Origin: Hungateiclostridiaceae bacterium UBA1305
GTDB lineage: Bacteria > Bacillota > Clostridia > Acetivibrionales > DTU013
DNA length: 64,000 nt
NCBI GenBank assembly: GCA_002307275.1
Contig: DBTX01000008.1
Coordinates: 32,784 to 96,783, forward strand
Direction: 5' to 3'
Shown here: positions 24,852-32,300 of the stretch, in pieces
Layout: the number at the start of each line of letters is the position of its first letter
Numbering within the stretch: position 1 is the first letter of the stretch
Made by a program: the position numbers and the translations under genes
Notes under the pieces: model-generated
Database searches by the model: none
The model's input: only the letters and a program-made list of their open reading frames with translations
What the model was told of the DNA's origin: nothing

Positions 24852-26213
24852 ATGAAAAAACTTCTATTAATTATATTCATATTCATACTTCTATTTTCCT
24901 TCCCGGCTACAGCTGTAGCCCAATCTATCAGCATACCGTCCGATATTGCTTACATTTTGATTGATTCCAAAACAGGCCAGGTCCTCGCCGAACAAAACGC
25001 CGATCAAAGATTGGAACCTGCAAGTACGACAAAGATCATGACGGCAATATTAGCGTTGGAGAAGGGTGATCTCAGCAAGGAAATGACCGTTTCACTGCAA
25101 GCCGTAAACGATATCGGACGCGGCGGCATGAACGTCGGCATCATGGCAGGTGAAAATGGACTTACACTGGACAACCTGCTTCATGTAATGCTGATCAAAT
25201 CCGCCAATGAGACTGCCAACATCATCGCTGAGAATATAGCCCCGTCCCGGAGCGAGTTTGTCGATATGATGAATGCAAAAGCAAAGGAGCTTGGGGCAGT
25301 AAATACCACCTTTAAGAATCCATGCGGCAAGGACACCGAAAAAGCAGATGCAGGCCATTTGACCACAGCGAGGGATCTTTCAGCCATAGCCCGATATGCC
25401 ATGGCTCTTCCGAAGTTCAGGGAGATCGTCGGCACAGAGTATTATAAAGACATGCCGGTTACCGACAAACACGATGACTGGGGAATCCTGCGAAATACAA
25501 ACCAGTTCCTCTGGAATGACAATACTTACCCCTATACGATTGACGGTACAGAGCATAAATATACCGTTACAGGGATGAAAACAGGCTATACGGTTGCAGC
25601 CGGAAACAATCTCGTGACCTCGGCAACAGGCGAAGACGGAATGGAAATCATCGGTGTTGTCATGCATGTGACACAGCCGAACAAAATCTATGGATACTCG
25701 AAAGCACTTATGCGGTATGGCTTTGAGAATTATTCAATGCAAAAAATATGCACCGCCGGACAAATCCTATCTAATGAAACCGTAGAAGGTGCGAAAGATG
25801 GAATCGTCAGTATCGGCTTGCAGGCCGCCTCTGATATAAGCAGCGCACTGCCGATGGGAATGGACCTCAAGGATATTGAAACAAAGGTGAATGTACCGCT
25901 ACCGATAAAAGCACCTGTAAACAAAGGCGATATCCTGGGGAAAGCGGAATATAGAAATAAAGGCGTACTGATCGGAACAACCGAAGTTACTGCAACGAAA
26001 TCTGTTGAACAGTCGCCGGCTGCAGTAAAGGAAAATACAGCCTCACAGACACAAAAGTCTCAGCCGAACCACTCCTATTCCTACATTTTGCTAGGCATCC
26101 TTGTCATCCTGTCAGTACTTGTAATCACACGCATGATCCTGCGCAGGGTCTCAAGAAAAATGCGAAAGAAAAAATATGATCAGCAATATTACAGTCCTCG
26201 GGAGTATGACTAA
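24852..26213 (+). CDS. D-alanyl-D-alanine carboxypeptidase (DacF/PBP5-like)
   Basis: 453 residues: signal peptide (about 1-24), penicillin-binding domain with SxxK (EPASTTKIM), SxN (IKSANETAN) and KTG (GMKTGYTVAAGN), a PBP5_C-like domain, then a C-terminal membrane segment (SYILLGILVILSVLVITRM) and a basic tail. It removes the last D-Ala of peptidoglycan stem peptides outside the cell. The ATG at 24852 has GGAG upstream and starts a proper signal peptide; upstream in-frame Met codons do not. It sits inside a minus-strand cell-wall cluster but reads the opposite way. Confidence 0.92.
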   Translation: MKKLLLIIFIFILLFSFPATAVAQSISIPSDIAYILIDSKTGQVLAEQNADQRLEPASTTKIMTAILALEKGDLSKEMTVSLQAVNDIGRGGMNVGIMAGENGLTLDNLLHVMLIKSANETANIIAENIAPSRSEFVDMMNAKAKELGAVNTTFKNPCGKDTEKADAGHLTTARDLSAIARYAMALPKFREIVGTEYYKDMPVTDKHDDWGILRNTNQFLWNDNTYPYTIDGTEHKYTVTGMKTGYTVAAGNNLVTSATGEDGMEIIGVVMHVTQPNKIYGYSKALMRYGFENYSMQKICTAGQILSNETVEGAKDGIVSIGLQAASDISSALPMGMDLKDIETKVNVPLPIKAPVNKGDILGKAEYRNKGVLIGTTEVTATKSVEQSPAAVKENTASQTQKSQPNHSYSYILLGILVILSVLVITRMILRRVSRKMRKKKYDQQYYSPREYD

Positions 26214-26238
26214 AATTTGAATTCTCAACTGCTATGAC

Positions 26239-27936
26239 TTACTTGATCAGATACTTCTCCAGCATCGGGATCTTCATGGTAATAGCCAAAAGTTTGCCGC
26301 CTTGCGGGAAGCTTCTGATATCGTCTGCTGTCAGGCCCTTTGCAACGATCATCAGCAAATAATAGATGATGCCGCCTGCTGCAATTGCCAGACTGCCGCC
26401 TGCCAGGTTTTGAAGGAATGATGATTTGGTCAGAATTCCTGTCATAAACGTAAACCCCTCGTAGGAGAGATAGACAATCAGCCCCATAACGATCGAAACA
26501 CTGAGCGGCCTGTTGAAGAGCTGTTTCACATTCAGCCGCACACCGGTAAGTTTTTTAATGGACCTGTAGTTCATATAACTGGCAAAGATATAGCAAACAG
26601 CATTTCCGACAAGTGCTCCCTTTATATTGATCGACTTTATTGAAATCAGATTATAATTGATAACCAGTTTGAGTACAAGCCCTATCACGAGATGAATGGT
26701 AGGCACATAGGTCTTTCCGATGCCCTGCAGAATCGCTGTCTGTATGGATACCAACGATATCAGTATCAGTGTCCACGAGCCCAGCATCAGCAAATCCCAG
26801 CCATCGGGCGCCGTTGGGAAAAGTATTTTTACAATAGGCTGTGCAAGCACTGTCATTCCAACTGCTGCCGGTACCGAGATCATGAGGATTGTTTTCAGGC
26901 TTCTGGATATCCTCCGTCCCAGTAAAACTCTGTCATTGACCGCCGCTGCTGAAGAAATGCTTGGAATGATTGCTGTTGCAAGGGCTGTAGCAATTGTGAC
27001 GGGGATGAACAGCACTTTAAGGTACTGTGTTGAAAAAACACCGTACCTGGCAGTTGCTTCAGTAATGCTAAAACCGCCGGCTACCAGCCTTCTCATCATA
27101 AAACTAAGATCTATCAGACTTGCTGCATAAATCGCAGCAGAACCCAGTGTGATTGGGATGGAGTACTGGAATATTTTCCGGAGTATCATTTTAGTCGTAT
27201 ATTTGAACTGCTCGCTTTGTATCGTTTCCTTAATCTCTTTTAGAATTCCAGCCTTCTTTTTCAAAAATGTCCAGAAGAGGTAGATTGCACTTGCAAGCGC
27301 ACCAAGGGAAGTCCCGACTGTTCCGCCTGCCGCAGCAAATTTTACAGCCTCCAGGTTTATTTCATTCTCTCCGGTAATACCGTGCGTGAATGCATAATCC
27401 CTGCCGTAACGGTACATGATCCATGCGAATAATATGGTAAGCGTTGAATTGACTGCCTGCTCTATGACCTGCGAAATACTCGTAGGCACCATATTGGACC
27501 GTCCCTGGAAATATCCCCTGAAGGTGCAGGACACTGCAGTGAAAAGCATGGTTGGCGATAGGGCCAGAACCGTCATATAGGATCCCGGAGCGCCGACCAG
27601 AGACGAAAGCTGCCTTGCGAAAACAGCGGTCAGTATACTTGTGCAGAACCCTATGCTGATAAGCAGAGTACCAGAAACCTTCAATGTTCTGTAGGATACA
27701 TCATACCGTGATGAGGCCAGCTGCTCTGAAATCAGTTTTGAAATGGCAACAGGTATTCCGGCATTTGTAATGACAAATACCATGATGTAAATGGTGTAAC
27801 CGGCGTTGTAGATACCATTTCCGACATTGCCCAGAATGATCGTCAAAATTGGAAGATAAAGAACACCCAACAATTTGTTAATCACACTGGCAATGCTTAA
27901 TATGGTAAAGCCCCTGGCATTAGACTGCTTGTCCAC
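26239..27936 (-). CDS. SpoVB/MurJ-type polysaccharide or lipid-linked precursor flippase
   Basis: A 565-residue polytopic membrane protein of the MVF/MATE-like polysaccharide-biosynthesis family: the N-terminal SVINKLLGVLYLPIL, GIPVAISKLISEQ and CTFRGYFQGRSNMVPTS are typical of the SpoVB/YtgP/MurJ group, with about 14 membrane segments. Members flip lipid II or related lipid-linked sugars. It is the third gene in line after the D-Asp-ligase-like and FemAB-type genes, so a link to wall-precursor export is likely. Exact substrate not determinable. Confidence 0.87.
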   Translation of the reverse strand: MDKQSNARGFTILSIASVINKLLGVLYLPILTIILGNVGNGIYNAGYTIYIMVFVITNAGIPVAISKLISEQLASSRYDVSYRTLKVSGTLLISIGFCTSILTAVFARQLSSLVGAPGSYMTVLALSPTMLFTAVSCTFRGYFQGRSNMVPTSISQVIEQAVNSTLTILFAWIMYRYGRDYAFTHGITGENEINLEAVKFAAAGGTVGTSLGALASAIYLFWTFLKKKAGILKEIKETIQSEQFKYTTKMILRKIFQYSIPITLGSAAIYAASLIDLSFMMRRLVAGGFSITEATARYGVFSTQYLKVLFIPVTIATALATAIIPSISSAAAVNDRVLLGRRISRSLKTILMISVPAAVGMTVLAQPIVKILFPTAPDGWDLLMLGSWTLILISLVSIQTAILQGIGKTYVPTIHLVIGLVLKLVINYNLISIKSINIKGALVGNAVCYIFASYMNYRSIKKLTGVRLNVKQLFNRPLSVSIVMGLIVYLSYEGFTFMTGILTKSSFLQNLAGGSLAIAAGGIIYYLLMIVAKGLTADDIRSFPQGGKLLAITMKIPMLEKYLIK

Positions 27937-27997
27937 TTTGATACCCCTGATACACTGTAAGTTTAGAGGTGACAGTGTATTTGCAATAATGTCTTTC

Positions 27998-29065
27998 CTA
28001 TTTTCTCTTATATACTTTTCTTCTCAATTCCCTGAAGACAGCTACGCCTTTTTCCGCGCAGAAAAAAACAAACGGATTGAATATGTAGTCGAGCATTCCG
28101 ACAAATTCGGTGAATTTACCCTTGAAGCCAACCTTGAACTTGTAAAGCCCGTACATGGGATTGCTTTCATCAATATTTCCCGGGACGCCCCTGAAGTCGT
28201 ACATGTCGCTGCCTGATGCGACAGCCCACCTGATCATGCTCCATTGCAGCAGATAATTGGGCATCAGATTGCGGTGTTCGTTCTTGCTTGCCCCATAAAG
28301 GTACCAGCACTTGTTGCCGTAAAGAATACCAATGGTGCCCGCAATCGGGCTCCCTTCATATTCAGCGATATATACGCGAAGATGCTCCGGAGCCAGGCAA
28401 TCGAAAACCTTCTCGTAATATTCCCTGCCCCTGACAACAAAATTATCGCGTACGCCCGTTTCAACGATCATCCTGTGGAATACCGCAACATCTTCCCTTG
28501 TGCCGACCCTTACTGTGACACCCTTCTTTTCCGCCAGCCTGATATTGTAGCGGACCTTATGGTGAAAGTCCGCAAGGACTTGATCCTCTGTCTTGCCCCT
28601 CAGATCAAGTCTGAAAACAAACCGCGGCTGGATTCCTTCATAATTCTTGAGACCGCGGCTCACTTTGAAACCCAGGTTTTTTACAGTTTCCTCAAAGACT
28701 GTATCCTCTATCTCGATATCCGGATCCATTTTGAGCACATAGCTCCTGTGCTTCTTCGCAAGCTGTCTGCATTTTTCAAGCAGCGCCTTCAGCGTTTGTA
28801 CATCATGAGGGTCGCAAACCGGCCCCCGCGGAGAATACATCAAAGTGAAAGGCAGAACTGGAATTTTTCTGATCAGCAGGCTCATCGCCCCCTTGATCCT
28901 TCCTTTTTCATCCTCCACCGTGACGATCTCGTTCTTCCAGAAGGATTTCACCTTCGCCCATTGCGGGGACTGCATGAAATGGCCTTTGGCATGTCCCTGC
29001 AGAAACTCCTCATACTTATGTAATGCCTCGGCATCGCCGGTTTTCATATCCTTGTTATCGCTCAA
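27998..29065 (-). CDS. FemAB-family peptidoglycan bridge aminoacyltransferase
   Basis: A 355-residue FemABX-type protein with a double GNAT-like fold: GHFMQSPQWAKVKSFW near the N-terminus, a basic VRYNIRLAEKKGVTVR helix, PIAGTIGILYGNKCWYLYGA, and the late DFRGVPGNIDESNPMYGLYKFKVGF signature. FemX enzymes move amino acids from aminoacyl-tRNA to the side chain of the third stem-peptide residue on lipid II. Next to a D-Asp-ligase-like gene and a flippase this suggests side-chain modification of the wall precursor. In this family donor amino acid cannot be read from sequence. No signal peptide; cytosolic face. Confidence 0.88.
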   Translation of the reverse strand: MSDNKDMKTGDAEALHKYEEFLQGHAKGHFMQSPQWAKVKSFWKNEIVTVEDEKGRIKGAMSLLIRKIPVLPFTLMYSPRGPVCDPHDVQTLKALLEKCRQLAKKHRSYVLKMDPDIEIEDTVFEETVKNLGFKVSRGLKNYEGIQPRFVFRLDLRGKTEDQVLADFHHKVRYNIRLAEKKGVTVRVGTREDVAVFHRMIVETGVRDNFVVRGREYYEKVFDCLAPEHLRVYIAEYEGSPIAGTIGILYGNKCWYLYGASKNEHRNLMPNYLLQWSMIRWAVASGSDMYDFRGVPGNIDESNPMYGLYKFKVGFKGKFTEFVGMLDYIFNPFVFFCAEKGVAVFRELRRKVYKRK

Positions 29066-29194
29066 TTTTCTACACTCCCAATTTATAGCCTTTAGTTTTC
29101 AACACCCATCCGTAATTCTGCCGTCTGTATACTCGCAGCCCGCCTATTGTTCTGCCGCTTGCGTATCAGTTACCTGTCAGGTGTACGAACCTGC

Positions 29195-30406
29195 TTAATC
29201 CATGTATTTCCTGAACTTAAAATAATGGCTCATATGTGACTTGTATAAAAAAAGCATTCTCCGGAGCTTGTTATCACCCTTTAAAAACAGCGGGTGAATC
29301 ACTTTTTTCTCTTTGACCAGCTGTCTCATCTGTTCAATATTCGTTTCACCCTTCACATATCTGAATGCCACCTTCAGCGGAATCACCGACCAGAGATTCC
29401 TTGCATTTGCGATCTCCAACTGCTGTTCTTTTTCATAGATATAATCTTCGACCACATATTTCGCAAGGTTGTTCCCCGCACCCGTTACGTAATAATTGCT
29501 TCTGCCCTGTCTGAGATTGACCTCAAGGATTTTGAACCGGCCGTCTCTATGGTCGTACTTGACATCAAAAGTCGAATAGCCTGTGTAACCGACATTTTCC
29601 AGGAACCTCCGGAGCATCCCGGACAGCTCTGCGTTATATTCATTTGTCAGTACAGCTGTGTTGCCCAATCCATGCGGTGTGTGCTCCTCAAGCATGACGT
29701 GGGCCAGCGACATCAGCTTCACCTTTTTGTCTCTTCCAGAATAGCATATCATAACGCGCAGCTGGGAATCATCGCCCGGAATGAAGTCCTGAATGATCAG
29801 CTGATCATCATAGCCTGCTTCATATATCTCACTTATAACACTTTTGAGCCTCTCCGCATGATCTATTTTATATACCTTATGCTGCGTCGGAAACTCATGC
29901 TGCCAATATTTGATCCCGTTTGAAGGCTTCAAAATGACCGGGAATCCGAACGGCAGAGAAAAGTCATCTTTCATTGAACGGTCATAGATGAACGTGCCCG
30001 GGTAGTTGATATCGTGCTGATCGCACATCTGGTAAAATTTCAGCTTCGTCATGAGGCTGTCCATCAGTTCCTCGTCGACATAAGGCGTAATGATGTCTGC
30101 ACCCAGCTTTGACCTGTTACGGATAATCAATTCTACATAGTCGTCACCACAGCCCATGAGGATTATTTTTTTGCCGGAAAATTCATGCGTCAGCCCGCCG
30201 ATAGTTCTGAGAAAGCCCTCAGGCCTTCGTATGTCCGGCACTGCACGAAAATCAATGATCCTGCTGTTGCAGCTCGGCCCTATATTGAATTTGCCAATGA
30301 CGATGGACTTCACCCCATACTGTTCGTAAAACGCTCTGGACATACTGTAGGTGTTTATATCGCTTCCCAGAAATACGGGTAAAAACTCTCTCTCAACTAT
30401 GTTCAA
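29195..30406 (-). CDS. ATP-grasp carboxylate-amine ligase resembling D-aspartate ligase (Asl)
   Basis: 403 residues from a TTG start at 30406, chosen because GAGAGGG lies 7 nt upstream and the product then starts MNIVEREFLPVFLGSDIN, as in enterococcal/lactococcal D-Asp ligases. Motifs match that family from memory: LGSDINTYSMSRAF, MGCGDDYVELI, FPVILKPSNGIKYW, IIQDFIPGDDSQLRVM and FKILEVNLRQGRSNYYVT, i.e. the ATP-grasp core. Asl couples D-Asp to the Lys side chain of a peptidoglycan precursor. It heads a minus-strand run with the FemAB-type transferase and flippase. Family level is confident; D-Asp specificity is inferred. Confidence 0.83.
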   Translation of the reverse strand: MNIVEREFLPVFLGSDINTYSMSRAFYEQYGVKSIVIGKFNIGPSCNSRIIDFRAVPDIRRPEGFLRTIGGLTHEFSGKKIILMGCGDDYVELIIRNRSKLGADIITPYVDEELMDSLMTKLKFYQMCDQHDINYPGTFIYDRSMKDDFSLPFGFPVILKPSNGIKYWQHEFPTQHKVYKIDHAERLKSVISEIYEAGYDDQLIIQDFIPGDDSQLRVMICYSGRDKKVKLMSLAHVMLEEHTPHGLGNTAVLTNEYNAELSGMLRRFLENVGYTGYSTFDVKYDHRDGRFKILEVNLRQGRSNYYVTGAGNNLAKYVVEDYIYEKEQQLEIANARNLWSVIPLKVAFRYVKGETNIEQMRQLVKEKKVIHPLFLKGDNKLRRMLFLYKSHMSHYFKFRKYMD

Positions 30407-30447
30407 ACCAGATACCCTCTCAATCCACAATTCTGCAAAACTGCCTT

Positions 30448-30668
30448 GTTATAACGCATCGGTTCAAAATAAAATTTTTCGATTGTAGAAAAATTTTATA
30501 CCAGGCTGCGTTTCAACGAGGCTGGTCGCAAGCTAAGCTCGCTGCTCGCCCATGCATCCGGGACGGGAGACATGCTCGCCGTCTGAAAACCAAATCGGTA
30601 CCCGCCGCCAAGGCTTTTCCCGAAGCAAAAGTGCCATTGAGGCGGGGGACATCTTTCGCCTCGTTATT
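30448..30668 (+). repeat. Dispersed repeat family, copy B
   Basis: It starts GTTATAACGCATCGGTTCAA, then ATTGTAGA, CTGCGTTTCAACGAGGCTGG, GCTCGCCCATGCATCCGGGA, and ends GGCGGGGGACATCTTTCGCC followed by TCGTTAT. Compared with copy A it carries an extra ~80 bp between two CGGGRGACAT words, as if part had been duplicated. It fills most of the gap between the MFS and D-Asp-ligase-like genes. Confidence 0.75.
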
Positions 30669-30801
30669 TCCCGAATGCATACAATTCCGAGCATATATCA
30701 CGTTAATTCTAGTATATTGACTGCCAAAGTTCAAGTTATTTTTCCCATGTGCGCTGCAACCTTCAGCGTCAGCCATACAGGCGTATCACTGCTATCCGTC
30801 C

Positions 30802-31977
30802 TCATTCCGTTACAATATGCTTCATCACTCCAAATAAAAAGAGTACCAGTTGGATTATAACCAATAAACATACCAATAAATACAATATTGACAGATCAGG
30901 CATATCCTTAATCATAACTCCGGCAAGAAATGTTCCAACGCTGGTTCCTGTGTTCTGGAGCAGTAGTTTCAATCCTGAAAAGCTACCCTTTTCATTTTCA
31001 GAAACCCGTCCGAGCATCAATCCGTCGATCAGCCCAGCCATCATACATTGCATTGCAGCTGTGACGATTATCAGTATCAGAAAAACCGGACCATTGGTAA
31101 CTATCATCACTGCATAAAGAAAAACCAGGCAAATCATTAAGAAGACATTTGTTCTTGCACGTCCCAGTTTACTCGTTACAGCAGGAATTGAAAAAATCGC
31201 GATTCCGGAAACTAATGTCATCATTCCTGTTACTAAGCCGGTTATTCCATCTGAAAGCCCCATCTTGCTTTTGCATACCACGTTGACCATGGAATATGCC
31301 AGAAAGTAACAGCAATAGCCCAACAATTCATATACAAGGTATACTTTGATATAGTTCTGCCGTGGAAAATATAATTTTGTGCTGAATACAGTCACTTTTC
31401 CCGGCCTGGCGGGAAGAAAAAATCTTAAAACAGCTACAAAACATACTATAACGGCGCTTATAAGGATCATGGCCCCATATGACCTGAAGCTTTCTGTTAG
31501 AATTCCCGAAATGATGTTGCCAAGAAAGAGCGAAAGCATAGATGTTGAAAGTAAAAGGCCATATACCATATTCCTGGATTTTTCATCGACCAGCGAAGTT
31601 ATATACGGATATGCACATACCATTACAAAGCAGTCCCCCAACCCGTTAATCCCCCGCAGTAAGTACAGGAGCATGCTTGCCGGAACAACAGCTGTCCCTG
31701 CCATTGCTAGCACCTTCAGCAAAAATCCGGCCAGCATGCATCGTTTGTATCCGAGACTGTCGCTCAAACCCCCAGCAAATATTGCAAATATTGCAGTAGA
31801 AAATGTCCCGACTGACACAACCAAACCTATTTGATCTGAAAGCATTCCTCTGGACAAAAGAAAAAAATTAAGATTCAGGCTCCAAATACCCATACCCAAT
31901 CCCATAATAATTTCTGTTATTATGAAAAATTTTACACTGCCGGGCAGTTTTATGATTTCTTTGATATATCCCTTCAT
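30802..31977 (-). CDS. MFS efflux transporter
   Basis: A 391-residue major facilitator with ~12 membrane segments and the loop 2-3 motif GGLSDSLGYKRCMLAG (a variant of GxLaDrxGrkrxl). The pattern is that of small-molecule or drug exporters; export of an antibiotic is suggested by the attenuator upstream rather than by the protein. The ATG at 31977 is chosen because AGGAGG lies 5 nt upstream; the longer in-frame reading from 32097 runs through a terminator hairpin. Substrate unknown. Confidence 0.87.
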   Translation of the reverse strand: MKGYIKEIIKLPGSVKFFIITEIIMGLGMGIWSLNLNFFLLSRGMLSDQIGLVVSVGTFSTAIFAIFAGGLSDSLGYKRCMLAGFLLKVLAMAGTAVVPASMLLYLLRGINGLGDCFVMVCAYPYITSLVDEKSRNMVYGLLLSTSMLSLFLGNIISGILTESFRSYGAMILISAVIVCFVAVLRFFLPARPGKVTVFSTKLYFPRQNYIKVYLVYELLGYCCYFLAYSMVNVVCKSKMGLSDGITGLVTGMMTLVSGIAIFSIPAVTSKLGRARTNVFLMICLVFLYAVMIVTNGPVFLILIIVTAAMQCMMAGLIDGLMLGRVSENEKGSFSGLKLLLQNTGTSVGTFLAGVMIKDMPDLSILYLLVCLLVIIQLVLFLFGVMKHIVTE

Positions 31978-31992
31978 TTGAACCTCCTGTAA

Positions 31993-32223
31993 ACAAAAAA
32001 AACAAAGGGTTGAACCTTTTCCCTTTGCTGTTTTAAATATTATTGGAAAAAGCAGTTGCATCCTGTCATTAATGATCCGAATTAATTGTTCAGCCATAAA
32101 AGGGCAAACTACCCCTTCATTTAGCTAAATCAATTGTGAGGATTTCATAATGACACATATGCAGCCCATTTCTCCTTGTCTACAGTATCGCTATATTATA
32201 CTTCTATATTGATTCAAATGTAA
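31993..32223 (-). promoter_or_regulatory. Probable transcription attenuator with leader peptide upstream of the MFS gene
   Basis: On the minus strand: a promoter with TTACAT (32223-32218), 17 bp, TATAAT (32200-32195); AAGGAG near 32175; a short ORF, either MCHYEILTIDLAK (32158-32117) or MGCICVIMKSSQLI (32169-32125); a hairpin AAGGG...CCCTT (32117-32098); then CAAAGGG (32027-32021) and CCCTTTG (32009-32003) followed by eight T and TTT (to 31993), only ~15 nt before the MFS ATG. The CCCTTTT of the first hairpin could also pair with AAAGGG of the terminator. This is the layout of ribosome-mediated attenuation seen before many resistance and efflux genes. Function is inferred. Confidence 0.6.
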
Positions 32224-32300
32224 ATATGTTTCAATCTTTTTATAGGAACTATCTTTATCTATCTTTATCTGATAAAACCCTTGAATAGTTATCTTTAATC

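Noticed and set aside
30513..30776. ORFs of 80-100 codons on both strands in the gap before the MFS gene
   Set aside because: They lie inside repeat copy B and its flank, have no ribosome binding sites and resemble no protein.
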